DNA of 64,000 bases, taken from Candidatus Saccharimonadota bacterium (GTDB lineage: Bacteria; Patescibacteriota; Saccharimonadia; Saccharimonadales; Saccharimonadaceae). This document shows positions 48,174-56,861 of the stretch, piece by piece. Where the stretch lies: NCBI GenBank assembly GCA_905373835.1, contig CAJPUN010000002.1, positions 124,001-188,000 on the forward strand, given 5' to 3'. The notes under the pieces were generated by a model. The model saw only the letters and a program-made list of their open reading frames with translations, was not told the DNA's origin and did no database searches. The stretch's first letter is position 1, and each line of letters opens with the position of its first letter. The position numbers and the translations under genes are program-made.

Positions 48174-50528
48174 ATGGATACGAATGGTGGGATGACGATG
48201 CGCTACCGGCAAGCGGCCTATTATACTGTGCTAGCACAGCGTGCACTCTGGCGCACCCCGCCAGCTGGCCAGCTATTACAGCTAAGCGATATAAAGCAAA
48301 CTCTCTCGGATGAGCTCCGGGCAGCGCTTGCGGCGGACTTCGCGCTAAGCTTTAGCTTGGCTCAGATTGCGGAGTATGCTCAGTCGGATGGCGCAGCGCC
48401 GCTCATTATTACCGATCGCGAGCGATGGGCGGCAGCACGCGCTCATGCGCTCGTCTATGATATGGTGCAACCTAGCTGCGATATTGCTCGCTCACAAGCG
48501 GGGATTGATGCGCTCTGTACGTTAACACACGACCTGCAAACCTCATTGTCTAACGCAATACATCTCTGTGACGCTCGTCTTGGTGGTGCACTCGCTCAGG
48601 CAAGCGGCAGGGCACTTGGCCAGCCAGAGCAAACAATCTACTGTTTGATCGATAGCGCAGTCGCCCAAGACGACGCCCCATGGCACCTGGCGAAGCTCCT
48701 TAGCCCTGCGACTGACGGCACGATTATCCCAATCATCCAGCTACGGCCCAATACGCTGCTTGCCACGCTTTCTACTTACGAGCTGCTTGCGCTCTTCATT
48801 GGCTATGGTTATGAACCACGAATCGTTGACTGCACCACAGCCGACCCGCGCCAGCCAGATGCAGACTACACTGCTGCACTCGCGTGGGCAACTGAGCGCA
48901 CTGCTGCTCTGCGCCAGCCAGCCCAACCGCGCCCGCACAAAGCCCGCCGACCACTATTGCTTGTGCGTATTCCAGAACAGCTTGAGACGTTACTCGCTGA
49001 GCACGAAACACAAGAGGACTCGCTCGCTCCGGCCGAGCATGATAGTGGCGATGTGCGGCCATCAAGCATTGCCCGGGCACGGGCAGCGCTTGCTCACCGC
49101 AAAGCAGATGGTGCTGACTCGAGCCAGGCACACACGCAGGCGTGGCTTGCTCAGATACTTGCGTGGTGTGAGCCAGAGAATCTGTTTGATACAGCAGGCA
49201 ATCTCACGTTTGCCGAGACGAAGGCTCTGCCGCACACGGCTGCAGCTCATGCTGATAATGACTCCTCCTCACGCACCGCCCAGCTCACCGCTACGCAGCC
49301 CGCGCTGTCAGCCACGCGACTGCGCCGGCCGGCTATTGAGCCTTATGCGGTCGTTGCGACGCCACCTGGCACGCAGCGCAGCAATACACTCTCTCATGTT
49401 GGTTCGTACTTGTCTGATCTTTCCAAGGATGAAGCGCCAGATAGCTTCCGCCTTTTTATCAGTCCGTCGCTGCAGAGCGGTACACTCGCTCAGCGTTTTG
49501 CATCAAACCCGCGAGCCTGGCAGTGGGGCAGCCAGCCCAGCGTAGCGCCACACACGCCAGATGGCCATATGATGAGCTACCCAGCAGCAGGTGCGCTCCG
49601 TGGTATGCAGCTTGGCTATCTGGAGCAGGGGAGGCAAAGCGTCTTCGTTGGAGCGTCCCTGCATAAGGACATGAGCGCGGCAAGTCGCTCGTATACTGCA
49701 GCTCTATCGAGCCAGCCAAGCGGCGCATCGCTACCGAGCCTCAACACTATTCTCTCGCACCAGAGTGCCGAGCAGATAACCAATGCGCTTGATCAGCGAG
49801 ATGCCCCAGCAACGGTCTACTTCCCAGCCGATAGCAACTGCGCGGTGGTAGCACTCGATATGATGCTGTCGAGCACGCAGGTAATCAATGTATTGCATGC
49901 CAGCGATACCACGCAGCCTACCTGGCTCACCACCAAGGCGGCTCGAGCTCAGATGCACGCAGGTCTTGCTACGTGGAACTTCGCCAGCCACACCAGCCCA
50001 GATATTGTACTTGCCGCGTGTGGCGACGTCGCTACTACAGAGGTACTGGCCGCTATTGAGCTCATCGCTCATTCTTGCCCGGCTGCCCGGGTGCGCTGCG
50101 TCAATATCTCGAGCCTCACGCCGCGTGGCTTTGGCACGCTTGCTCAGCCTGTCTCGCAGCGAACGCTCGCCCGTACCCTCACAACGACCAAGCCGGTGAT
50201 TATCGCCTACCCGGGCGAAGAACGCTCTCTCGCGGCAACGCTCTTTGCCTATGGAGTCGATAGTCGGCAGTTTGATATTCATAGCTTCGGTCTGGCACCT
50301 TGCAGCGACACGCTCATGATGAGCCTCATTAGTCAGCAAGCTAGCCGCTATGATCTTGCTATTGCCGCCGCAACGTGCCTTAGCGCGACAGGCGTTATCT
50401 CCTCAGACGACGCTCAGCGCCTCGCGGGGCACTGCCAAGCAGCGATCGATCAGTGCCTCGTCCACGCACGCGAGCACCACACAGACCACCCGATGGTTAC
50501 CACCTGGCAGTGGCAGCAAGGCAAATAG
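48174..50528 (+). CDS. Phosphoketolase-like protein lacking thiamine-diphosphate motifs
   Basis: This 784-residue protein has the length and layout of xylulose-5-P/fructose-6-P phosphoketolase. YRQAAYYTVLAQRALWRTP matches the family's first helix. IIPIIQLRPNTLLATLSTYE and LLALFIGYGYEP match the region after the cofactor site. DSFRLFISPS matches FRLFGPDE, and PDIVLAACGDVATTEVLAAI with RVRCVNISSLTPR matches the C-terminal domain. The catalytic features are gone: the HWGT and GPGHG elements are missing, and GDGEAETG reads LIDSAVAQDD. A Ser/Ala/His-rich insert lies near residues 260-370. It is best seen as a pseudoenzyme or a protein with a new role. It has its own promoter. Confidence 0.72.
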   Translation: MDTNGGMTMRYRQAAYYTVLAQRALWRTPPAGQLLQLSDIKQTLSDELRAALAADFALSFSLAQIAEYAQSDGAAPLIITDRERWAAARAHALVYDMVQPSCDIARSQAGIDALCTLTHDLQTSLSNAIHLCDARLGGALAQASGRALGQPEQTIYCLIDSAVAQDDAPWHLAKLLSPATDGTIIPIIQLRPNTLLATLSTYELLALFIGYGYEPRIVDCTTADPRQPDADYTAALAWATERTAALRQPAQPRPHKARRPLLLVRIPEQLETLLAEHETQEDSLAPAEHDSGDVRPSSIARARAALAHRKADGADSSQAHTQAWLAQILAWCEPENLFDTAGNLTFAETKALPHTAAAHADNDSSSRTAQLTATQPALSATRLRRPAIEPYAVVATPPGTQRSNTLSHVGSYLSDLSKDEAPDSFRLFISPSLQSGTLAQRFASNPRAWQWGSQPSVAPHTPDGHMMSYPAAGALRGMQLGYLEQGRQSVFVGASLHKDMSAASRSYTAALSSQPSGASLPSLNTILSHQSAEQITNALDQRDAPATVYFPADSNCAVVALDMMLSSTQVINVLHASDTTQPTWLTTKAARAQMHAGLATWNFASHTSPDIVLAACGDVATTEVLAAIELIAHSCPAARVRCVNISSLTPRGFGTLAQPVSQRTLARTLTTTKPVIIAYPGEERSLAATLFAYGVDSRQFDIHSFGLAPCSDTLMMSLISQQASRYDLAIAAATCLSATGVISSDDAQRLAGHCQAAIDQCLVHAREHHTDHPMVTTWQWQQGK

Positions 50529-50579
50529 AGAAACTCCACACAACACCCATCGACACCGCCATCACCTCGCGACAAATGG

Positions 50580-50585
50580 TATAAT
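50580..50585 (+). promoter_or_regulatory. -10 box of the rRNA/tRNA methyltransferase gene, leaderless type
   Basis: TATAAT, 8 nt before the ATG at 50594. No ribosome-binding site. Confidence 0.5.
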
Positions 50586-50593
50586 AGACTACA

Positions 50594-51913
50594 ATGAGAA
50601 AACCAACATTCGCGACAATCCAACTCGAAAAGATCGTCGGTGGCGGGCAAGCCCTCGGCACACTTGCTGATGGGCGCAAAGCCTTCGTCTGGGGTGGGCT
50701 ACCGGGTGAGACTGTTACTATCCGCATCACCAAGAAAAAATCTCACTTCGTCGAAGGAGTGGTGACTGAGGTGCTCGCTGCTTCGCTCGAGCGTATCACG
50801 CCGCGCGACCCCGAGAGTTACCTCAGCACCAGCCCATGGCAGATCATGCCACTGGCGAGCGAACAGCATTATAAGGCAGCGCTGATCGAGGAGGCCTTTG
50901 AGCTGCACGATATTGTCTTGCCAGAGCCAATTGACGTTTTTTGCGATGATGTACCCTATCGCTACCGTAATAAAGTTGAGCTGAGTTGGTATAGCGACAG
51001 GGCAGAGGATGGCATCGAGACGCTCGACCTCGCGTTCTTTCGGCGGGGGAGCAAGGGCAAGATTGTCGTTGACGGGACGAGCTTAGCTCGGCCCGAGATC
51101 AACCAGCTTGCCCGGCAGGTGCGCGACCTGCTGCGCACCAAGCAAGTGACAGCGCGCCAGCTCAAGACACTCCTGATCCGCTGCGACCAAGCCGGCAACT
51201 GTGTGTGGCAGCTTTATACCAAAGACCACCTAGGCGATGTTATCAGCCCAGACGAAGCCACCGCTCTGTCAGCTCAGGGCGGCGAGATTATCTACTCCGA
51301 CCCCCGTTCGCCGGCTAGTCGGATCACCGAGCGCCTAGCATGCTTTGGCAATCCTGTCTTACAAGATACCATTCTTGGCGTGCCGTTTCGCTACGCCACT
51401 GAGGGGTTCTTCCAGGTTAATCTGCCGGTCTACGAGCAAGCCCTGCGCGATATGCAGCGATTTGTCCAGGTGCAGGATGGCACGTCCCGGCCCACGCTCG
51501 ACCTCTATGCCGGGGTGGGGACGATTGGCCTAACGATCGGCAGTGATAACGTCACCCTAGTGGAGATCAACGCCGATGCAGTGCGCGAAATGCAGCGCAA
51601 CATCTGTCAGCTGGGCCGCACAGGCCAGGCGCAGGCCATTCTGGCGCCCAGCGAGCAAGCGCTGGAGTATATTACTCGTGATGCGCTCATTATTCTCGAT
51701 CCACCACGCGCTGGCCTTCATGCCGATGTTATTGCCAAACTCCTCGCCGCCCAGCCACAGCGCATCCTCTATCTCAGTTGCAACCCTGTCACGCAAGCAC
51801 GCGACGTGGCGCTTCTTGCCACGCACTATGGCATTGCCTACCACCGAGGCTACAACTTCTTCCCTCGCACGCCGCACAGTGAGCATTTGGTGGTGCTTGA
51901 CCGGCTTACGTAG
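50594..51913 (+). CDS. RNA (uracil-5-)-methyltransferase, TrmA/RlmD/RumA family
   Basis: This 439-residue enzyme should methylate C5 of a uridine in 23S rRNA or tRNA. An N-terminal TRAM domain (residues 5-65, VGGGQALGTLADGRKAFVWG) is followed by the methyltransferase with EGFFQVNLPVYEQAL, SAM motif LDLYAGVGTIGLTI, and the catalytic cysteine in ILYLSCNPVTQARD. The iron-sulfur cysteines of RlmD are missing between TRAM and the central domain. The target base cannot be assigned. Length is typical. Confidence 0.93.
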   Translation: MRKPTFATIQLEKIVGGGQALGTLADGRKAFVWGGLPGETVTIRITKKKSHFVEGVVTEVLAASLERITPRDPESYLSTSPWQIMPLASEQHYKAALIEEAFELHDIVLPEPIDVFCDDVPYRYRNKVELSWYSDRAEDGIETLDLAFFRRGSKGKIVVDGTSLARPEINQLARQVRDLLRTKQVTARQLKTLLIRCDQAGNCVWQLYTKDHLGDVISPDEATALSAQGGEIIYSDPRSPASRITERLACFGNPVLQDTILGVPFRYATEGFFQVNLPVYEQALRDMQRFVQVQDGTSRPTLDLYAGVGTIGLTIGSDNVTLVEINADAVREMQRNICQLGRTGQAQAILAPSEQALEYITRDALIILDPPRAGLHADVIAKLLAAQPQRILYLSCNPVTQARDVALLATHYGIAYHRGYNFFPRTPHSEHLVVLDRLT

Positions 51914-51933
51914 ATAAAATTTGTGCATACTTA

Positions 51934-51962
51934 TTGACACACTCGCCATATATTGATATATA
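51934..51962 (+). promoter_or_regulatory. Promoter with a sequence block shared with 63548
   Basis: TTGACA (51934-51939), 17-nt spacer, TATATA (51957-51962). The block CTCGCCATATATTGATATAT across the spacer recurs with a few purine exchanges at 63556-63576. A 9-bp hairpin (GCTTTTGAG with CTCAGAAGC) lies between the promoter and the ATG at 51998. Confidence 0.65.
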
Positions 51963-51997
51963 TATTAGCTTTTGAGTTATCCTGCTCAGAAGCTTCC

Positions 51998-52417
51998 ATG
52001 ACAAGCAGAGAGGTTGTGAGCAAAATGGCTCAGCTGATCCCTGTAGCAGTCTTCCGTGAATACCAGATGGATGAGGAGAACTATCTGAGGAGCCAGATGG
52101 CCTACCGAGCTAGGCGAATCGCAAGCTTCAAAGAGCGGGACATCCCGCATATCGTCGAGCGATTTACCAGCGAAGTAGAAGATCGCGATGTGCGAAATTG
52201 TGTGCTATGTCTCTACATTCTTGAAGATTTAAGTATCATCAAGGATAGTGACAGCTGCACACAGGCTTTATGCCACGCGCTACAGCAAGTCGACTCACGT
52301 GTCACCGATGTCTATATTGGCTCCAACCGAGCATACGGGACATCCTATGACGCAGACTTTCGGACATGCAACGTTTTTGTTGCCTTCGGATCAGGAGAGG
52401 AGGAGTCTGCAGGCTAA
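51998..52417 (+). CDS. Small protein of unknown function
   Basis: I do not recognise this 139-residue soluble protein. It is helical in the first 80 residues (REYQMDEENYLRSQMAYRAR, ERDIPHIVERFTSEVEDRDV) and carries four cysteines in the middle and C-terminal half (NCVLCLYILEDL, SCTQALCHALQQ). No signal peptide or membrane segment. The start at 51998 is the first in-frame ATG after the promoter; an earlier in-frame codon lies within the promoter. Its promoter shares a block with the one of the tiny gene at 63713, which suggests common control. Confidence 0.65.
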   Translation: MTSREVVSKMAQLIPVAVFREYQMDEENYLRSQMAYRARRIASFKERDIPHIVERFTSEVEDRDVRNCVLCLYILEDLSIIKDSDSCTQALCHALQQVDSRVTDVYIGSNRAYGTSYDADFRTCNVFVAFGSGEEESAG

Positions 52418-52606
52418 CGAAGCCTCGCGGCGAACCTCTGACTCGCCTTGCTGCTTGTCATGTTCGCCCTGTAAGGGGCATTTGGTGTTTTTCTGTCGAT
52501 AGTGAGCACACCTTTGAATTATCTCTTATTACGCAATTATTACCTCACATCGCGGGCCAAGAATAGGAGCGACAGTGTCGAATTGGACGCCTGTATGTTA
52601 ATAGGT

Positions 52607-52612
52607 TATAAT
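52607..52612 (+). promoter_or_regulatory. -10 box of the gene at 52620, leaderless type
   Basis: TATAAT, 7 nt before the ATG. No ribosome-binding site. Confidence 0.5.
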
Positions 52613-52619
52613 AAGTTTT

Positions 52620-53138
52620 ATGCGACACTCTACTCGAAGAAAGATTATTATCGTTGGGGTTCTCCTCATCACGTACAGTGCTGTTACGTACGGCCTTCCC
52701 TATCTGCTTTTGGATGCGCCGTTCGCACGGGTTAATGCAACTGAGACGCTTAAACAGCGCTTTTCTCGCGAATATACGCAATCGCTTGATGTCAAATATA
52801 GCAAAGGGTCGCCTCAGCTCAGCCGCGAAAGCCCAAGTGGCACAGTGCTTGGCTACGTCACAGACACGAAGACACGCCAGAAGCTGCTCCAGGCTCAGCC
52901 TTTTATTGATTGCTCTGGTGGCTGCTCGTCGTGGCAGCCGTATAGTGAGTATGACAAAATATCACCACTGCTTAGTATCGAGCAAAATTTATCACCCGAC
53001 TCGCGCAACATTCTTCGCGCAGCAACAGGAGAGGGAGGTCAGTGTGTTGCTCGCTACCACCCAAAGTCGCACGGTGATATATTCTGCTTGTCGCCTTCGA
53101 CAGGGGCGTTTGCGTATGGGTATGATGGTGCATCGTAG
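52620..53138 (+). CDS. Anchored exported protein, four-cysteine family (copy B)
   Basis: This 172-residue paralog of the protein at 32093 has a basic start (MRHSTRRK) and one membrane segment (about residues 9-31). The exported part shares the pattern VTD-x-x-TR-x-x-LL-x-x-QPF, then IDCSGGCSSW, QCVARY and IFCLSPSTGAFAY. The four cysteines at conserved spacing suggest disulfides. Function unknown. The two copies are 20 kb apart and differ mostly in the segment after the anchor. Confidence 0.75.
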   Translation: MRHSTRRKIIIVGVLLITYSAVTYGLPYLLLDAPFARVNATETLKQRFSREYTQSLDVKYSKGSPQLSRESPSGTVLGYVTDTKTRQKLLQAQPFIDCSGGCSSWQPYSEYDKISPLLSIEQNLSPDSRNILRAATGEGGQCVARYHPKSHGDIFCLSPSTGAFAYGYDGAS

Positions 53139-53509
53139 GGACGTGACACCCTGATTTCTATCAACTCCCGCCTCACTCTCCACACCCACGTCATCGCCGT
53201 CGTCCATCTCAGCGTCAGCGAGAGCGTCTTGGGCACCGTCGACACTCTCGGCTACGACTGTCTGATCAGCCATATCCGACTCATCGCCAGAAAGAAAATC
53301 GGGGTCAAGTTCCCCGTTGTCTTCCTCGCTGGCTACATCCTCTCTGGCTATGGCTGTGGCGCGGGAGGAGTGTGTGAAGGCGCGCGTGCATGTCGCTGCC
53401 GGTGCGTACCAGGCGCACAGTAGGTGATAGCTACGCCGGTCACGATACCGGCAACGTAGATCGCGCTGATGATGAGAATGAGGGCATACATCCGGTTAGC
53501 TCGTTTCAT
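52992..53509 (-). pseudogene. Possible frameshifted gene for a membrane-anchored acidic protein
   Basis: From an ATG at 53509 (minus) a 53-codon frame gives a basic start and one membrane segment (MYALILIISAIYVAGIVTG), then a short basic part, and stops at 53348. Another minus-strand frame continues from the same area with strikingly acidic text (EDVASEEDNGELDPDFLSGD, ALADAEMDDGDDVG) to 52992. Joined by a frameshift they would form one anchored acidic protein. The 3' part overlaps the gene at 52620 on the other strand, so the true end is unclear. No ribosome-binding site is visible. Confidence 0.3.
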
Positions 53510-53785
53510 GGTTTGGGCGGTTTGGTTAGCAGGGATTCATTATTTCTTGCCTGCTTTTAGATTTACCAAATAGTACTAAATCAACTACACCCATCTATTC
53601 TTTTAGTAGTCGATGATGCGTTACATTTAAGTAAATCAAATATGATACCGCAAGTTGTCATTATTTATTCAAGGAAACCAGTTTTCAACAAAAAAGCAAC
53701 CGAAAGATGGTTGAATTCTATACCTCTTCTGCCTATTATTAATACATAACTTGATTTGCAATATTTTAATAATGATGAGGTATAT
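53510..53785. other. AT-rich boundary of the XRE/ABC island
   Basis: Base composition drops sharply here and stays low until about 56830. A small inverted repeat CAACC...GGTTG lies near 53698-53713. No gene is visible; the promoter of the XRE gene should lie here, but no box pair is convincing. Confidence 0.4.
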
Positions 53786-54757
53786 ATGAGATTTTGCGAT
53801 AACCTACAACACTTACGCACGACTCACAACATGACTCAGGAGCAACTGGCAATGCGTCTTGGTGTCAGCAGACAAGCTGTTTCTAAGTGGGAATCAGTAC
53901 ATGCCTACCCTGAAATGGATAAATTACTCATGATTTGTACCTTGTTTGATTGTCAACTTGACGATCTTGTGAGGGGAGATCTGACCCATCACCACATTAA
54001 TAAGACTATGCGCACTCCTCAAGGGGAGATATCACAGGATATTACAGACTATGATAAGGCCATGCGTGCTTACGCATTTAGATTATCAATAGGAATTTCA
54101 ATTATGCTTTTTGGCACAGCTCTAACAATATTGCAGCTTATTCTTTCTGCGGCATTAAAAAATAAACTTCCAAACTATACTGCTGTGGTATTGTGTGCTG
54201 GGACGATGGTGGGAACTGCCTTTATTTTATCAGCAGTATGTATCCGCAATAGATTCCAAAAAGCACACCCGTTTGTTGAAGATTTTTACACTGCAAAGCA
54301 AAGAGACGAGGCAAGGGCAGCAATGTCTCACGCAGTTATTATCGGATTTATCTTGGTAGTTACTGGTGTACTGACTACTATTTTTCTTCATCACGTTACG
54401 CTATTAGCATGGGCGGTGTTCTTGTCGCTTTTTGCTGTTTCTGTTTTTTATGTTTTGGACAGATATTGCCTGTGGCGACGAATGGACATAGAAAAATACA
54501 ACCAAAAATCTTTTAGTTTAATGACAGAGCAAGAAATTAACGCACTTGATGACATTGAGTTACAGAAAGTTGCTCGCAAAGCAAAATATAAACGCAATGT
54601 TTGTATGATTATTATGTGCCTGGCAACCGTTATTAGTTTATGCCTTTTATTTATTCCTCAATTTGGTGCCTATCGGTGGTTTTGGCTAGCTTGGGTAGTT
54701 GGTGGTATCTTATGCACAGCAACAAATTTATATATTGATATAAGGAGAGAAAAGTAA
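53786..54757 (+). CDS. XRE-family transcriptional regulator with membrane domain
   Basis: This 323-residue protein has an N-terminal helix-turn-helix (residues 5-60, MTQEQLAMRLGVSRQAVSKW) and about six hydrophobic segments (roughly 95-116, 125-147, 183-200, 205-225, 272-290, 297-316). Such proteins may sense an envelope signal directly and control the adjacent ABC genes. The start MRFCDN is preferred, behind a GATGAGG site; the upstream in-frame codon lacks one. Its stop overlaps the next gene by 1 nt (TAATG). Codon use is AT-rich, unlike the rest of the window. Confidence 0.9.
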   Translation: MRFCDNLQHLRTTHNMTQEQLAMRLGVSRQAVSKWESVHAYPEMDKLLMICTLFDCQLDDLVRGDLTHHHINKTMRTPQGEISQDITDYDKAMRAYAFRLSIGISIMLFGTALTILQLILSAALKNKLPNYTAVVLCAGTMVGTAFILSAVCIRNRFQKAHPFVEDFYTAKQRDEARAAMSHAVIIGFILVVTGVLTTIFLHHVTLLAWAVFLSLFAVSVFYVLDRYCLWRRMDIEKYNQKSFSLMTEQEINALDDIELQKVARKAKYKRNVCMIIMCLATVISLCLLFIPQFGAYRWFWLAWVVGGILCTATNLYIDIRREK

Positions 54758-55482
54758 TGGAAGCGATCATTGCACAGAATGTAACCAAGTCTTTCCGTAG
54801 CGGCCAGGGAAGCAAAACAAGAACAACAAAGGTACTAAAAGGAATCAGTATTACTATTAATCTAGGTGAAATGGTTAGTATTGTTGGGTCGAGTGGATCA
54901 GGTAAATCAACCTTACTGTACTGTCTTTCTGGTCTGGAGACTGCCGACAGTGGTTCTATCAAGATAATGGGTAAGCAACTCGTGCATACAGACCGAAATT
55001 CACTTTTTAGAATCCGAAGAGACCACATAGGCTTTATCTTTCAATCCTACAATCTTATCCCTTCGCTCAATGTATTTGAAAATGTATCTCTCCCGGCACG
55101 CTTGGCAGGGCATACCATAAACACGCAGCAAATAAATAATGTCTTAGCAAGTATCGGGCTCGATGGTCGAGGAAAGGATCGCCCAACTGATATGTCTGGA
55201 GGAGAACAGCAGCGCGTAGCTATCGCAAGAGCACTGGCAGATAGCTCTGATATTATTTTTGCCGATGAACCTACTGGAGCACTTGATACAGAAAACGGAA
55301 GAGAAGTATTGAAGATGCTAAGGAGTATAGGTAACAACTCCAAGCGAGCCGTGGTAATGGTTACTCACAATCTAGAAGCTGCCGCCCTTGCCGATCGTGT
55401 TCTAGTATTAAAGGATGGTGTAATTATTCGAGAGCTCACTTCTTGTACAGCTGCTCAAATTTTGACAGTGATGGAGGGTTAA
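54757..55482 (+). CDS. ABC transporter ATP-binding protein (MacB/LolD/BceA type)
   Basis: This 241-residue ATPase has Walker A SIVGSSGSGKSTLLYCLSGL, signature DMSGGEQQRVAIARALA and Walker B IIFADEPTGALDTENG, the pattern of the MacB/LolD/BceA group. FQSYNLIPSLNVFENV is the typical Q-loop region. It pairs with the FtsX-type permease that follows after 1 nt. Such pairs export or remove peptides, lipoproteins or antimicrobial compounds. Confidence 0.95.
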   Translation: MEAIIAQNVTKSFRSGQGSKTRTTKVLKGISITINLGEMVSIVGSSGSGKSTLLYCLSGLETADSGSIKIMGKQLVHTDRNSLFRIRRDHIGFIFQSYNLIPSLNVFENVSLPARLAGHTINTQQINNVLASIGLDGRGKDRPTDMSGGEQQRVAIARALADSSDIIFADEPTGALDTENGREVLKMLRSIGNNSKRAVVMVTHNLEAAALADRVLVLKDGVIIRELTSCTAAQILTVMEG

Positions 55483-55483
55483 A

Positions 55484-56812
55484 ATGTTGAAACTTATATT
55501 CTCTGATTTGAAAACCAATAAGGCAACATGGCTCGGTGCGTTTTTTGTCGCAATAGCTTGTGGATACATCGGAGGCTGGGTAATTTCCATTCTCGGGACT
55601 GCTCAATTCTATGTTGGTGCTGTGTATAAAAATATTAACCAAGCAGGAACAATACTATTTCTATTTTCTATTGTTGCAGGACTCGCTGTGATCTCTGCAG
55701 TAGCTAAGCTTACAGTAGATGCACAAAGAAAATCTTACGCCCTATGGCAGTTAGTAAACGTTAGTCCCCGCAAGGTTATTGTGGTTGTTCTTGCTCAGCT
55801 GTCTGTTGTTGCCATTTTAGGGGCAATATGCGGGACATTATTATCAGGAATAAGCTTCTCCCCACTATTTCCTTTGGTATTTAGTGCAAGAAAGATATTC
55901 GAAGAGGTCATACCACGGGTTGATCTATCTTCAATGCCTATAGTTTGGTCAGGGGTTGCATGCGTTTTTTTGTCTGGAGGGCTCAAAGCAGCACGGGCCG
56001 CAGGTCGTGCCACTCCACTACAAGCCTTAACTTCCCAGCCATTAAAAAAGCTTGACATGACATGGATTCGGCTTTTGCTTTTTGCTGTTTTATTGACTAT
56101 CACGGTTTGGTTTTCATATTCCATTATCGTAGATGGCCCAAATAACGGGATGGATCGGTCAATTTACCTACCAATTTTGCTTGTTGGGACACTTGTTCCT
56201 ATTGCTCCTGTGCTTTTTTTACTTTTCATGAGGATATGGACGTTGCTTGTTCCGCAACGTTGTGTTGTGTGGTTTTTGGCAAGGCGTATGGCACTTTACA
56301 ATTTTTCTCTTAGTACTTCCGTGCAAACCCCTATTATGGTTGGGTTTGGTATGGTAGCTGGTATTTTAACCATTATCAACACGATGAAGCACTATGCTAT
56401 GGATATCGGGATCACTAATTTTAATGGTCTTGATTTGACTTCAACTATTCTTGCTATGGGCGGGCCGATTCTCCTTTCTGCAGTAGGAGCTGCAGCGAGC
56501 ATTGGTATGACTGCACGTTCTCGGATCAGTGATGTGAAATTACTTGCAATCAGTGGCGCGAGTCCACACACGTTAATCCTGGCTGCTATTTGTGAAACTT
56601 TTATTCATTCGGCAAATGCTACTTTTGTTGGTATTATCGCCGTTGCTGCTTCAAATTATATTGTATCCAAAGGGCTTATGATACCGCCTTTTGTGGATAT
56701 AACGATCACCGATGGCTTGATAGTTTCCCTCCTCGGCTTTATTATGATTGCGATAACTGTCCTTACTCCTACATTGTTCGCTCTTTCGCGTAAGGATATC
56801 GTTCAGGCATAA
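55484..56812 (+). CDS. FtsX-like ABC permease
   Basis: This 442-residue permease has about eight hydrophobic segments. The first is at residues 14-36. The FtsX core SIVAGLAVISAVAKLTVDAQ with YALWQLVNVSPRKVIVVVLA is followed by a second similar block (SAVGAAASIGMTARSRISDV, LLAISGASPHTLILAAICET). That two-block plan fits the DUF/FtsX permeases that work as single chains or with a small partner. It lacks the large extracellular domain of MacB. AT-rich codon use continues to its end. It follows the ATPase after 1 nt and ends about 50 nt from the convergent P-type ATPase gene. Confidence 0.88.
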   Translation: MLKLIFSDLKTNKATWLGAFFVAIACGYIGGWVISILGTAQFYVGAVYKNINQAGTILFLFSIVAGLAVISAVAKLTVDAQRKSYALWQLVNVSPRKVIVVVLAQLSVVAILGAICGTLLSGISFSPLFPLVFSARKIFEEVIPRVDLSSMPIVWSGVACVFLSGGLKAARAAGRATPLQALTSQPLKKLDMTWIRLLLFAVLLTITVWFSYSIIVDGPNNGMDRSIYLPILLVGTLVPIAPVLFLLFMRIWTLLVPQRCVVWFLARRMALYNFSLSTSVQTPIMVGFGMVAGILTIINTMKHYAMDIGITNFNGLDLTSTILAMGGPILLSAVGAAASIGMTARSRISDVKLLAISGASPHTLILAAICETFIHSANATFVGIIAVAASNYIVSKGLMIPPFVDITITDGLIVSLLGFIMIAITVLTPTLFALSRKDIVQA

Positions 56813-56861
56813 TACATTATAATTGGCGCAAACCACGGAAAACAAATTGCTACGATCTGAC

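Noticed and set aside
48760..49545. 261-codon frame inside the phosphoketolase-like gene
   Set aside because: Alternative-frame reading of Ala/Arg/Ser-rich codons; no start signal and no domain.
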